Origin: Halobium salinum
Lineage (GTDB): Archaea; Halobacteriota; Halobacteria; Halobacteriales; Haloferacaceae
Assembly (NCBI RefSeq): GCF_026586625.1
Contig: NZ_JAODIW010000006.1
Coordinates: 1,401,061 to 1,465,060 of the forward strand
Length of the DNA stretch: 64,000 nucleotides
Direction: 5' to 3'
Both the position numbers and the translations under genes were made by a program. How positions within the stretch are numbered: the stretch's first letter is position 1; each line of letters opens with the position of its first letter. This document shows, one piece after another, positions 51,565 to 61,209 of this stretch. Under the pieces are notes generated by a model. It did no database searches, had not been told where the DNA came from, and saw nothing but the letters and a program-made list of their open reading frames with translations.

Positions 51565-52218
51565 CTATTGCCAGTCGATTTTGAATCTCACCTGATCAGA
51601 GATAGTTCCAGTCTTCTGGAGTGCATCTCCTAATTTGCTCTGACGGATTTGCTTCCCTGTGGTGGCTCTCACTTTTAGTCGATATACCACCGATCCAGAC
51701 GTATTCATATTTGTTGATTGTAATGCAAGTAGTAATGCGGTTTCAAGGTTAATTGAGAATGATCCGGGGCTTCGACGCCACTTTTTCACGCTCCATTTTC
51801 TTTCCTCCTTTGCAGTTATTTTCTTCCTTGCCGTTTTCCCAATATGGCCGCTACCACCCACTTGTGCGAATGCTGCGTTTAGGAAGATACCAAAAATTGG
51901 GTTCACGTTCCCTGCAGCGAATTTAGCAGTTTCTATTACCAACGGTTTCCCCCACTTTGGAACCAGTTGCTTGAGACGACTTGAGCCGCCTCTAAGTACA
52001 TTCGAATCGCGTATCTTAAACTCGGTCTCAGCAGAACTGATTCCGCTTACCTCCTCCACAGTTATCGATAAATCCCGAAGAACCGGAGAGTAGTACCCAC
52101 CTTTCTTATCATCAAATGAATAGATAGTACATACTTGCAGATGATTCCCGTAGACACCAGCCATCGGTTTGTTCAGATAACCGACCGACAACGCCAGTCC
52201 TACATCGTTATCTACCAC
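51565..52218 (-). CDS. Unknown protein of element 2
   Basis: About 217 residues (GTG 52218; ATG 52164 is an alternative). A beta-rich N-terminal half (AGVYGNHLQVCTIYSFDDKK) and a basic middle (KTARKKITAKEERKWSVKKW) flank a short hydrophobic stretch (NPIFGIFLNAAFA). No family recognised. Convergent with the integrase and next to the 140-residue gene upstream on the same strand. Confidence 0.6.
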   Translation of the reverse strand: MVDNDVGLALSVGYLNKPMAGVYGNHLQVCTIYSFDDKKGGYYSPVLRDLSITVEEVSGISSAETEFKIRDSNVLRGGSSRLKQLVPKWGKPLVIETAKFAAGNVNPIFGIFLNAAFAQVGGSGHIGKTARKKITAKEERKWSVKKWRRSPGSFSINLETALLLALQSTNMNTSGSVVYRLKVRATTGKQIRQSKLGDALQKTGTISDQVRFKIDWQ

Positions 52219-52241
52219 TCCTGACCGTTCTCGAGAATAGA

Positions 52242-52664
52242 TCACTCTAATATATTTTCTAGCTCGTAATCTCGTGCCTCTAACACCACATCGCCATCCC
52301 ACTCATCTACTACACAATCCGGCATGAGTTCATGGTTTGTATAAAACTCGGTTAGCAAAAGATTCCTGTCTCGCAGGTAACCAACTGTCTCTTGCATACC
52401 CTTTTCTGGGAAGAAGACCTGAACGTTTAGAGAGAGGTCCTCTGACCCATCTCTTCCAACTACATCGTATAGAAAATCGACTCTATGCGCTGATTCATTG
52501 GTTTCCCGATCGTAGAGGCAGATAGCAGAATTATTTGTCTCCTCACGGCTTTCGACATATGACTCCGTCTCATCCAAAATGGCTTCAAATTGGGCTGACT
52601 CACGGGCTTCTCTAATATACTCCGTTGGATCGTCTACCTTCTCAGCCCGCATATCAACCGCCAT
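52242..52664 (-). CDS. Unknown acidic protein of element 2
   Basis: A 140-residue acidic protein with SAQFEAILDETESYVESREE, SAHRVDFLYDVVGRDGSEDL and SLNVQVFFPEKGMQETVGYL. It looks like a folded alpha/beta domain; no family recognised. Strong TATA-like element at leaderless distance. It probably heads an operon with the gene at 51565. Confidence 0.68.
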   Translation of the reverse strand: MAVDMRAEKVDDPTEYIREARESAQFEAILDETESYVESREETNNSAICLYDRETNESAHRVDFLYDVVGRDGSEDLSLNVQVFFPEKGMQETVGYLRDRNLLLTEFYTNHELMPDCVVDEWDGDVVLEARDYELENILE

Positions 52665-52684
52665 AAGTACTACTGGACATGCAA

Positions 52685-52694
52685 ACTTTTATAC
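52685..52694 (-). promoter_or_regulatory. TATA-like element for the gene at 52242-52664
   Basis: Minus-strand GTATAAAAGT is centred about 26 bases before ATG 52664. Confidence 0.65.
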
Positions 52695-52955
52695 GTTGGC
52701 CCCAATTTAGCCGGCTGGAATTGACAGAAAGCTATATTGCTACCTTCATCTCTCCTCCAAATCCCAAAGCAAAACCCATACTCTCTCAGCCAACAATTCT
52801 GTTACACCTGCAATCATATACAGCCTGCGCTGGAATTCAGTCAGAATCGACAGTAATTCCGTCACAAGCCATATTGGATGCGTCCATCATTATAACTCAA
52901 TAACTGGCAGAGAGAAAATTATTACTGTCTATAATCTGCCAACCATAGGAATAGG

Positions 52956-53183
52956 TCAGCTTGACAGCACTTTTTCGATGGCTTGGTCTCGAAGGCAACG
53001 GGAGAGATATGCCAGAAAAATTGCTCTCTCAACTGAGTTGAGCTGGCTGTAAGCTTCTTGAAACCGTTCTGAGTCCAGCTGATTTGCGGAGCCTTTCAGG
53101 ATTGAGTCGACCAGCTCTATCAAATCCTCTTCGCTGTCCTGAGCAGGGAATTTGTTGAAAATCTCATCTACTGTGTTAGTCAC
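52956..53183 (-). CDS. Small helical protein of element 2
   Basis: A 75-residue protein (GTG start), all helical by pattern: TVDEIFNKFPAQDSEEDLIE, LVDSILKGSANQLDSERFQE and a final leucine-rich helix. No family recognised. Confidence 0.5.
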   Translation of the reverse strand: MTNTVDEIFNKFPAQDSEEDLIELVDSILKGSANQLDSERFQEAYSQLNSVERAIFLAYLSRCLRDQAIEKVLSS

Positions 53184-53293
53184 GGTTTGGCCGCCTCGAG
53201 TGTCTTATTCTGGCGTGTGAAACTTTTAATTCTCTCCTAGCACCGGCTATGCTAGAGTACTTAACCATGAACCGACCCGTTTCTCGACTTTCT

Positions 53294-53683
53294 TCAGTCG
53301 AATACCGGGTACTGGAGCTCTGCACCGGGTAATTCGGATTCGAAAACCACGACGTACGTCGGGTACTCGATTTCAAGGAACTCTTCAACGCTGATATCGT
53401 TGTACCTGACTGTGGAGTTGAACCGATAGCCACCCAAATCCTTTCGTGAGAGATATTTCCGGTCTCGGCCGTGGATGCTGATTTCACAGTACGGATGCTC
53501 CAACTGTTCACCGGTACGTAGATCGTATTCCCTGATCTCAGGGTTCAATAGCACCGAGAGATCTTCTTGTTCGATTCCGAAGTCGGTCATCCATCTCTTC
53601 AGTGATTTCAGCTGGTGGCGTGCCGCCCATTCAGCAATAGAGTAAACACCTCCATGTCCGCAGAAACAACACCGCAAATTCAC
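53294..53683 (-). CDS. Unknown protein with N-terminal CxxC
   Basis: A 129-residue protein (GTG start) beginning MNLRCCFCGHGGVYSIAEWA, followed by an acidic beta-rich region (EISIHGRDRKYLSRKDLGGY). The C-x-x-C plus nearby His could bind a metal, but no second pair is present. No family recognised. Confidence 0.55.
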   Translation of the reverse strand: MNLRCCFCGHGGVYSIAEWAARHQLKSLKRWMTDFGIEQEDLSVLLNPEIREYDLRTGEQLEHPYCEISIHGRDRKYLSRKDLGGYRFNSTVRYNDISVEEFLEIEYPTYVVVFESELPGAELQYPVFD

Positions 53684-54599
53684 ACTACCCCCGGCAGACC
53701 AAGCTTCGGATGGAAGAACAAGGACAGCAGAACCTCATCAACACAAGATCGAAAGGTACGAGTCTACAAAATAGTGCTTATTTGGTAATTTTGTGGGGGG
53801 AATAGTATTGACGCCTTCATCAGTTCAATCAGTACCTTCAAATCAGGTACCTTACACTAGTGCGGCGTGGGGACTACACGCCAGCCCAGAGCATCAGTTG
53901 ATGAAGTTCTCTCCACATTTCGTCACTCAGCACGTCTCGGAGTAGTTCTCAATGCCCTCCGGCCTACGCATCTCATTTCCTGACTAACCGGGATTGAGCG
54001 AGCGAACGACGGAGGAGTCACACTCGACGATATGTCTGACCAATGGAGGAGTAGTGCTTCGCGAGATAGACCAGAGCAAGATCACGTGACTCCGGTGAGT
54101 CGGGGAAGTCGTCCTCGATAGTCCTCTAGGTCATTCAGCTAGACCAGCAACCCCAACCACGACTATACTGAACGTGAGTAGCAAGAGACGGACTTACCGC
54201 GGTCTGTCGACGCTGGTAACGCTCTGCGTCATGTCGGCAGACTAAGCCCCAGTTCCTCTTAATAACTTATAGCGAATCAGAGGATCCCACCACTCGGAAC
54301 TGCAGAGGCCGACTGGCCACAAAAAGACGGCTAATCGGTAAGGAGTGAAGAATTGACGAATTCATCCTTGATGAAGACGACGCGAATTCCTAATCCTTTA
54401 GTCGGTCACGGTTACAGTACATTCTCTCTATTCTCAGCAGCGACAAAGAAACTCGAATGACGGGGTTACCATCTCAAGGCATGCCTATTAACCCCCACAC
54501 CGTCGTTTCGGTCTCTATTGGCAATCCTGATTGAATCGGCCTACACGATACGCTCCAGTAGAACATCTGGAGGTTACGTGCTTTGAATCTGTACAAATT
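53684..54599. other. Gene-free stretch left of the CBASS-like operon
   Basis: About 900 bases with frequent stops in all frames. I see no gene, tRNA or clear repeat array. Lower GC than its surroundings. It may hold remnants or an untranslated RNA. Confidence 0.45.
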
Positions 54600-55640
54600 C
54601 TATTCACTTGAATTGGCCTCACGTAGATTTTCAACCACCTCTGGAAGGTGTCGAACGCGGTAATACATGAGCATTAGGCGGAACACCCACAGAGCATTGA
54701 ACAAAGCGAGTAATCTCAAGACTTCGTCTTGGAACTCCGAGTAATCTAGTTCAGCTACCGGGTCACCACGGTCAAAGAACTCGATTCTGTTCTCTATCGG
54801 ATTCACTATGAACTCCCCGTGAACAATCGAGTTCCGAAGCTCCCGATCAATACCGTCGGCAAGCTCGTTGAAACGGTTGAACTTCTTGCTCTGTAATTTC
54901 TGGAGTAGATTATTCAATCCCATCTTCGACAATGCTTCATACGTCTCCTCTCGGCCGCTGACGATCTGTAGAACCGCGATGAACTGAGGGAGGATGTCTC
55001 CAACAAGCTCAGCCAATTTATGATACATATCGGCGTACTGCCGAGCCTCGTTGGCACTTGAAATTTCAGAATGTTCCTCAAGATAGTCGTAATATTCCGT
55101 GAGAACCGGATTAAATAACCGCTGTAACATCATCTGCTGAGAACCATTTTCCAACCCGTCAAAGAATTCCTTGACGTCACCCGCCTGACCGGCTTCTACG
55201 ATCTCCTTCGCAAACTCATCAAGTAAATCAAAGTAGTTGGCGTGCCCGAGTTCTTTCATCCCTTCACGGTTAACTTCGAGAGATGACCGAAGCTGCTCGG
55301 TAATGAATGTCAAACCACTATCGAACTCCTGTCGATCATCGGGCTCCATCATGTACTGTTCGATCACGTCGCTTTGGAGGTCGAATATGGCCATAACCGT
55401 CTCGTCCTCTGATTCTGCAGCCATCGCATCTCGGAACCCAGTGAGAAACCCCGCTATCCGCTCAGAGAATTCCTCCTCAAACTCATCTGGTTCACTTGCT
55501 CTAGCACCGCTAAACAAGTCTAGACCCAACGTTCTTCCCAGCGCCTCTGGAACTGCCTCGGTAAATTCTTGTGAGAGATCTTGAATCTCCTCGTCTGAGA
55601 GGTCTGTAAAGTTCTCTGAATCGTTTGAGTCCTCAGTCAT
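54600..55640 (-). CDS. Helical protein with Rx4H (HEPN-like) motif, fourth gene of the CBASS-like operon
   Basis: A 346-residue acidic protein, nearly all helical. Near residue 265 it has IDRELRNSIVHGEFIVNP, with Arg269 and His274 in the Rx4-6H pattern of HEPN ribonucleases and the usual following Gly. The C-terminal helices (LRLLALFNALWVFRLMLMYY) would complete a HEPN bundle. It follows the TIR-SAVED gene by 48 bases without a clear promoter, so it is probably cotranscribed. It could be an RNase effector or toxin, or a structural HEPN protein. The HEPN assignment rests on the motif only. Confidence 0.62.
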   Translation of the reverse strand: MTEDSNDSENFTDLSDEEIQDLSQEFTEAVPEALGRTLGLDLFSGARASEPDEFEEEFSERIAGFLTGFRDAMAAESEDETVMAIFDLQSDVIEQYMMEPDDRQEFDSGLTFITEQLRSSLEVNREGMKELGHANYFDLLDEFAKEIVEAGQAGDVKEFFDGLENGSQQMMLQRLFNPVLTEYYDYLEEHSEISSANEARQYADMYHKLAELVGDILPQFIAVLQIVSGREETYEALSKMGLNNLLQKLQSKKFNRFNELADGIDRELRNSIVHGEFIVNPIENRIEFFDRGDPVAELDYSEFQDEVLRLLALFNALWVFRLMLMYYRVRHLPEVVENLREANSSE

Positions 55641-55688
55641 CTTTGCCGGAGTCTTTAGTTGGGCACAACAAGGTGCTTTTGAGTGTAG

Positions 55689-56906
55689 TCAATTTCCTAG
55701 TGAGGCAGCAGGTTGGTAAGTTCTTGCTCCGTCCGTAGTCTCCAAGAGATACGTCTGGATTTCGGGGAAGGTGTTGCTCTGTTGGCCGAATAGGAACGCG
55801 AGGCCCGCTGGGACCGCCATGAAGAGGTGTATTGTAGATATGGCAGATAGTTCATTCAATACCGATTGAACCTTTTGGCGAAACACATGTGCAGTATGTG
55901 CGGCCTCTGAAGCACTCAGTACCGACCCGCTGTCATCGCCAAGCGAGAGTTCAAGAACACCGCCGAAATTAGGAAGCGATGATTTGGATCTCCCGACAGC
56001 TGCGTCTACATCATTCGTGACACTGACCAGAACGGCCAAGTCAGAACCAGTAATGTCATTCACATGAAAGTCGATCTCCAATCCACTGTCTTGCTGATCG
56101 GTATGGACGTTCCATGGACAATGCTGGCCTGCGCTGTGTTGCAGCCACGTCGCATCGATCCCTCTCGTCGTTCGCAGGCATCGTCCAAGTGCGAACACGG
56201 CTGGCAAGTGAGCCTGTCCGCGGACGCGCAGAGATCTCCCGGGAGCAGATTCTTCCACAAGGTCGATGACTCTCTGGAGTCTGGGGAGAAGCCGTCGATT
56301 CCAGCGATAAGACGTTGGAGGACCGTCTGTGAAATACGATGACCAATCTATGGTAATCGCTGGCTGAGATGCATAGGAGGGGGGAGCGTACGTATCGAGA
56401 GATACGTCGAGCGGGTGGTCCGTATCAAGTCGTTCATGGTTGAGACGAACCCGTTCAGAGAGAACGGCCGTGGCGACGTCATCGGCTGCTGCTGGCTCCG
56501 CTGTAGACCCCAGCTTAATCATGTTCCAATCAGAGAAGTCAAGCAGTGTAGGGGATTTAGAGAGGATTGCGTTCGCGTCATCATAGTCAATTCCGGGACA
56601 GAGTGCGACTACCACGAAGAACTCTTCTTCGTTCTTCCACCGATTATGAAGGCCCGGGAGTTCCAGTTCGAGAATGATTCCAGAATCGACAACGTCCCCA
56701 CTTACCAGTACAACACCACCGGCGAGTTCAGGATTCTCCACCTCTAACACTTCCCTGATCTCGGACTGCGTTGGCTCGGTACGCAGATCGGAAATATCCT
56801 GCCAAGTCCGTATCCCATGCTCGTGTAACGACGTGACGAGCGCTTCAGCGATGTCAGCTTGGCTCCTTCGGTAGCTGACGAACATTTTTCCCGTCGGGTT
56901 AGTCAT
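55689..56906 (-). CDS. TIR-SAVED CBASS effector
   Basis: A 405-residue protein. The N-terminal TIR domain (about residues 1-150) has KMFVSYRRSQADIAEAL, a typical box 1, and VVDSGIILELELP around a candidate catalytic Glu. The C-terminal SAVED domain (about 225-400) ends in the hallmark STIHLFMAVPAGLAFLFGQQ followed by a conserved strand. In known CBASS, SAVED binds a cyclic oligonucleotide and activates TIR to destroy NAD+, aborting infection. It sits 40 bases after the E2-E1-JAB gene. No transmembrane helix. Confidence 0.87.
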   Translation of the reverse strand: MTNPTGKMFVSYRRSQADIAEALVTSLHEHGIRTWQDISDLRTEPTQSEIREVLEVENPELAGGVVLVSGDVVDSGIILELELPGLHNRWKNEEEFFVVVALCPGIDYDDANAILSKSPTLLDFSDWNMIKLGSTAEPAAADDVATAVLSERVRLNHERLDTDHPLDVSLDTYAPPSYASQPAITIDWSSYFTDGPPTSYRWNRRLLPRLQRVIDLVEESAPGRSLRVRGQAHLPAVFALGRCLRTTRGIDATWLQHSAGQHCPWNVHTDQQDSGLEIDFHVNDITGSDLAVLVSVTNDVDAAVGRSKSSLPNFGGVLELSLGDDSGSVLSASEAAHTAHVFRQKVQSVLNELSAISTIHLFMAVPAGLAFLFGQQSNTFPEIQTYLLETTDGARTYQPAASLGN

Positions 56907-56946
56907 AGTCGGTCACCGTTGATCTGAAGAGATGGTTACTCGTATC

Positions 56947-59262
56947 TCACTGACTATCTTCCGGTTCGTCCTCCGGGTTCGCACGATGGAGTTCTTCGAA
57001 GTCGCCTTCGCGGTGGAAAACGTACACGTTCACGGAGAGGTCATCGGGTGGTGTTCCGCCGACAACGACGAGGATTGGATCGGGGCAGTGGTAACTCTCG
57101 TTCGTTGCGATGGACACCATCTCGTCTTGGTCGTCATCACTTGCTTCCGGTGGCGCGGCCGGGTGATAATGCCACTCACCGAGATACTGGATGCCGAGGC
57201 GTTCGTTAGCCGTTTTGAGCCATTCATCTACTTGCTCGGTTCCCCGGTGAAAGGTCGTCGGCCCGTGAGCCGAATCGCTCGGCGGATCTGTCGCCCGAAC
57301 AACGAGCGCTCCACTCCCCGAGAAGTACGTCCCCGCTAGAATCCCGCCGGTTTCCACCCCTCCTGCTTCGGTACACAAGTTTTTCACAGCGGCGAGACGA
57401 TTCGCCGGGAGTCTCACAGTAATCGACGAGTTTGCGGATGTCCACTCTATCGCGTCTTGGAATGGCGGCTCGGCTTCAGACACAAGTGGTACTTCGCCTT
57501 CTGCTTGGGTTTCAAGAATAGTGAGGTCGGATTGTCCGTGCCCGAGGTCTATTGCTTGGTTGAGGAGGCGAGAGATCGTCCCTGCCCACGTGGTCACTCG
57601 GTCCATCCGAACGACGGACGCCGGGTGCCAACAGCCAACTCGTTCCGGCACAGCATCCTCGCCATGCGACCACTCTAATCGTTCTTGGAGCAGCCACGGT
57701 TTGAGTGCCTCCCGGAAGCGATCATGTGGGAAGGCAGTATCGTACGTAGAATAGACGAACAGCCGGTTACCGCGTCGTCCCATTGAGGCGGAGGTGAACA
57801 GCGTCGAGTGCTTCCACGGGAAGCGGCGAAGTGCTTCCAGCACGGCGTTCGACCCAGTGCAATCGATAACAATCTCTGATGAAGCGACTGCATCCCGTGA
57901 TTCGCCGGTCGGTGGGAAATCCTCGGTTATCGCTTCGACGCAGGCGTGCGGGGAGAGTGACTGAAGTCGCTCAGCGAGCGCGGTGGCTTTCTTTTCGCCA
58001 ACGTCGGAGAGCGTCAGCGTGTGTCGCGCGAGATTCCCGATTTCGAATGTTTCACCATCGATGAGCGTCAACTCCTGAACACCTCCTCGTACAAGGCATT
58101 CCGCAAGTGTACTTCCCAACGCGCCAGTCCCAATGAGAAGTACCTTCGTCTCAGAGAGAGGCTTCGACAGCGATCCACGCCGTGCGAGTTGGTCGTGCGC
58201 CCAGTTCTCCGAGTCCAGCCATTGAATCTCCCTGTTCACTAAATCGACCCGGGCAAGGATTTCGCGGTTTCGCTCGGTATTCCGATATCCACCGACGTGC
58301 TCGACTGGTCGTTTGAGACTAAGAAGCTTGACAGCCTGCCACCGGATGAGAGCGTCAGGGCCACCAATCTCTTCGGGAATCGGAAACCCAATGAGTAGGA
58401 TTTGAACATCTTCCTCCGTGACAGTTGAGCTGACCTTTCCCATGAGTTCGTACAGCTCAATGGGAGCATCTTCGAAGACGTTCTCCAGTGCACGCCATGT
58501 TCCTGGTGCTTCCCAGGGTGGTTCGAACGGTGTCGAATCGAGGCGAATCCAAGCTCCTGGGAATACGTCCTCGGTATTGTCCTTGATGTAGTCGCCCCAC
58601 TCGGGGTGATGAACGACGTGACCGTCCTGATCTCTAAATTGTCCGGTGGCGAGTGTTCCCGTGGGCTCGGCTAACTGGCGAAGTTCGACAGTGCCCCATG
58701 ATTCGCTAACTGATTCCCAGTCTTCGAATGAGTCGTAGGTCTCGTTGAACGCGAGCGTTCGATTCGGGGCTGCTCCGATATCGAATTCTGGCACTTCATA
58801 CGGATCGCCTGGCTGCTGAAGGTTTCCGTGCGCGGCAGTCTCCAACCACGCGAGGGCTCTCTCTAGGTGCCACCAGAGCCGTTCGTCAGGGTCGTATGGT
58901 TCGGCAATTGCACCTGACCGGCCAAGGATGTGGCCGTATTGAGAGACACAGATGTTCCCCCTCCGCCACGGCTCATCTTCACTACCGGGGTGGTTCCGTC
59001 GTTGATGGGGGAAGGTTGCGGTGATGCTATTTTCCTGAGACGGATGAATCTCGATTGATCCCCACGGATAGGTATCTTCGATCAGGACATACCAGTCGGT
59101 CTCTCGTGGAACCTGCGTGTCCGCTGGGAGGTCGGTGAGGCGAAGCTGGACCTTGAGTATCCATTTACGCCCGTCCTCTTGCTGTCGGAGGTCTTCACGC
59201 ACCGTGACTGCGTCGAGTTTGTCAAGCGCATCTACTGCTCGCGTTAGTTCCTTAGGAGGCAT
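56947..59262 (-). CDS. E2-E1-JAB fusion (Cap2-Cap3-like) of CBASS
   Basis: A 771-residue protein joining three ubiquitin-type modules. E2-like domain (about 1-150): candidate Cys105 in RRGNICVSQYGH. E1/ThiF domain (about 370-575): VLLIGTGALGSTLAECL (GxGxxG 378-383) and candidate Cys544 in VGCWHPASV. JAB/JAMM protease (about 610-755): Glu637 and H698-x-H700-x7-S708-x2-D711 in YLGEWHYHPAAPPEASDDD. In type II CBASS Cap2 links the CD-NTase C-terminus to targets and Cap3 removes it; here both are one chain. It starts 19 bases after the CD-NTase stop. Confidence 0.9.
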   Translation of the reverse strand: MPPKELTRAVDALDKLDAVTVREDLRQQEDGRKWILKVQLRLTDLPADTQVPRETDWYVLIEDTYPWGSIEIHPSQENSITATFPHQRRNHPGSEDEPWRRGNICVSQYGHILGRSGAIAEPYDPDERLWWHLERALAWLETAAHGNLQQPGDPYEVPEFDIGAAPNRTLAFNETYDSFEDWESVSESWGTVELRQLAEPTGTLATGQFRDQDGHVVHHPEWGDYIKDNTEDVFPGAWIRLDSTPFEPPWEAPGTWRALENVFEDAPIELYELMGKVSSTVTEEDVQILLIGFPIPEEIGGPDALIRWQAVKLLSLKRPVEHVGGYRNTERNREILARVDLVNREIQWLDSENWAHDQLARRGSLSKPLSETKVLLIGTGALGSTLAECLVRGGVQELTLIDGETFEIGNLARHTLTLSDVGEKKATALAERLQSLSPHACVEAITEDFPPTGESRDAVASSEIVIDCTGSNAVLEALRRFPWKHSTLFTSASMGRRGNRLFVYSTYDTAFPHDRFREALKPWLLQERLEWSHGEDAVPERVGCWHPASVVRMDRVTTWAGTISRLLNQAIDLGHGQSDLTILETQAEGEVPLVSEAEPPFQDAIEWTSANSSITVRLPANRLAAVKNLCTEAGGVETGGILAGTYFSGSGALVVRATDPPSDSAHGPTTFHRGTEQVDEWLKTANERLGIQYLGEWHYHPAAPPEASDDDQDEMVSIATNESYHCPDPILVVVGGTPPDDLSVNVYVFHREGDFEELHRANPEDEPEDSQ

Positions 59263-59281
59263 ACGTTAGTTCAGCAGTGGA

Positions 59282-60400
59282 TTAGGCGAATCGCTGGTCG
59301 GAAACACTAGTAGATCCTGACGAAGAGCGGAACTGTGAAGAATGACGCTCGCCGTCGCTGTCGTCGTCATCGCTCCCGTACGGTGGGAATTCGTCTCCGA
59401 GAAGAGAGTGCCACAAATCACGGGAGGTAGACGGATCTTCCTCATCGAGGGCCTGCCGGGCGACCTCGGCGGCTTCAACGATGTTCTCGTGGAACGCAGC
59501 GAAATCTTCGCCATCGATGCGGGCCAAGACGTTGTTGTCGGGGAGGCCCCTGGCTCCGAGGAATGGTGTTTCCTCGTTCTGTGCATGGGCGGCGTAGCGC
59601 TGCGCGATGTCTTCGAAGGTGAGGGTTACACCTTCTGCAACGCTCTCGATGTCGTCCGGACAGCACCAGCCGACGATGTGCTCAAGGGGGTAGCCCTTTG
59701 GGCGCTTTGGCTCTGAGACTTGGGTCCGCCGCCACCACTTGATGGTCTTCACGACGTTGACGTAGTGCTTGTTGGTGCGGGCGTTCTTGTCGATGGTCCA
59801 AGCGGTGGTGTAGAGTGGGTGGGTTTTCTCCCAGATTTCGAGTTCGCGGTCGGGGATGTCGAGCGGATCGACTTTCCACTCGTCGCTTTTCGTGCCGGGT
59901 TCGAATCCGAGCCCTTGCAACAATTCTTCGGTCTGTCCCATGTCCAAGGCTGCATCGACTGACAGTGATCCGATGGAGCCGTCTGGGCCTATCGCGTCCT
60001 GCATCGCTTCACTGGGTGCGGCGGTCAACACGAGGTCGAGTTCGACGCTCTCTTCGTCGATTTGGTAGGCTCGGTGTTTCCGCTCCCATTGCCCGCTGTA
60101 GTGTTCCTTCAGGAAGGGCTCGCAGTTCTCCATCGCTTCGGCGGGAGAATGGTCGTTCTTGTCGAGTTTCGTAACGAGAATAATGTCCACGTCGGATTTC
60201 TCGTCTCCAATTGGCTTCACGGCAGTCCAGCGTCGATAACTACCCTGGAGGAAATCTCCGACGTAGTACTCACTCATCGTGTCGTCCTCATGCAACCGCT
60301 CACGAAGCGTCTCGTGGCCGTCCTTGTAGTCCTGCTTGTTCTCTTCTGTCGGACGGATATCCGATAGGAATTGCTTGAAAAGGGACGGGAGAGTAGCCAT
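59282..60400 (-). CDS. CD-NTase (cGAS/DncV-like cyclic oligonucleotide synthase)
   Basis: A 372-residue nucleotidyltransferase. The active site is DFLQGSYRRWTAVKP (Gly53-Ser54), then SDVDIILV (Asp70, Asp72) and ELDLVLT (Asp122), the GS...DxD...D triad of CD-NTases. On sensing infection such enzymes make a cyclic di- or trinucleotide that activates the effector, here TIR-SAVED. The C-terminus is a Ser/Asp-rich flexible tail ending DQRFA, suitable for E1/E2-type conjugation. It has its own TATA element and heads the operon. Product identity is not readable. Confidence 0.9.
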   Translation of the reverse strand: MATLPSLFKQFLSDIRPTEENKQDYKDGHETLRERLHEDDTMSEYYVGDFLQGSYRRWTAVKPIGDEKSDVDIILVTKLDKNDHSPAEAMENCEPFLKEHYSGQWERKHRAYQIDEESVELDLVLTAAPSEAMQDAIGPDGSIGSLSVDAALDMGQTEELLQGLGFEPGTKSDEWKVDPLDIPDRELEIWEKTHPLYTTAWTIDKNARTNKHYVNVVKTIKWWRRTQVSEPKRPKGYPLEHIVGWCCPDDIESVAEGVTLTFEDIAQRYAAHAQNEETPFLGARGLPDNNVLARIDGEDFAAFHENIVEAAEVARQALDEEDPSTSRDLWHSLLGDEFPPYGSDDDDSDGERHSSQFRSSSGSTSVSDQRFA

Positions 60401-60422
60401 ATCGAATCCATGTACTGTCTGT

Positions 60423-60431
60423 AAAAATATG
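60423..60431 (-). promoter_or_regulatory. TATA-like element of the CBASS-like operon
   Basis: Minus-strand CATATTTTT is centred about 27 bases before the CD-NTase ATG. It shows that the operon can be expressed apart from the QueC operon upstream. Confidence 0.65.
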
Positions 60432-60621
60432 TAGCGGGAGTAGGGTGAAAGTGAAGAGGTCTACAATTCAGAAGTGGGAAACGAGTCGATAGCGGTTGAT
60501 TCTATCCACCAACTCGGCGCTCAATTGATTAGTACCCTTTCTACGGCTTCGAATACGGTGTCAAGACTAACCGGGACGGCAAATGCCAAGAATATTTCAC
60601 CAAATCCAAGCATGCGGAATG

Positions 60622-61209
60622 TCAGTAGATGCGTGTGAGGACACGTTGCCGTTTCTTGCAGCTACGGCATTCGCCGCAAGCGGCGTTCGATGCTGTACAG
60701 GAGTGAGTCCACCCGAGGAGTGATTCAGGTGGGTTCGCCTCGCGTACGAACTCCTCTGTTGTTCTATCGATTGCAGGAGTCTCAACCCTGAGATTGCCTT
60801 CCTGAAAGGAGAGTAGTGAATCCATCAGTTCGAAGAATTTTGCCTGTCCGTCAGCATGGCTCTGATCGTCGGCAACTGCTCCAACAAGCAATCGATCTGC
60901 ACCTCGACGGACGACATCCATTGCTACCAGTGTGATTACGAGCTGATTTCGATACGGCCACCACTCTGGAGCATCACCGAGGTCGATTCCCTGTCGTCCT
61001 GCCATTGTGCCAGCACCGAGACTCTGGCAGTCCACTTGGATTACTTTGTGGTCCAGACCAAGCTGACCAGCGATTTGTGATGAAGCTTGAATCTCCGCAT
61101 CCGCACAGCATTGCCCGTAATCAACTGTCACCGTAAGATCCGGTTGGTGTGTATACGCGAGTGTCGCAGAATCCAGCCCGCCTGATAATAGTAAGACGGA
61201 CTCAGACAT
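60622..61209 (-). CDS. QueC-like PP-loop enzyme
   Basis: A 195-residue QueC-family protein. PP-loop SGGLDS (residues 9-14), VDYGQ, the substrate-side WWPYRNQL, and a C-terminal zinc site CTASNAACGECRSCKKR (CX6CX2CX2C). QueC makes preQ0 from carboxydeazaguanine with ammonia and ATP. No other queuosine gene is here, and element-borne QueC homologues occur in defence systems such as Qat and type IV CBASS. It overlaps the PfkB-NDT gene by 8 bases. It is 221 bases from the CD-NTase start, so its link to CBASS is positional only. Confidence 0.85.
   Translation of the reverse strand: MSESVLLLSGGLDSATLAYTHQPDLTVTVDYGQCCADAEIQASSQIAGQLGLDHKVIQVDCQSLGAGTMAGRQGIDLGDAPEWWPYRNQLVITLVAMDVVRRGADRLLVGAVADDQSHADGQAKFFELMDSLLSFQEGNLRVETPAIDRTTEEFVREANPPESLLGWTHSCTASNAACGECRSCKKRQRVLTRIY

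Noticed and set aside
53684-54599. CRISPR array or RNA gene in the gene-free stretch
   Set aside because: I found no regularly spaced repeats here or anywhere else in the window, and no recognisable RNA fold.
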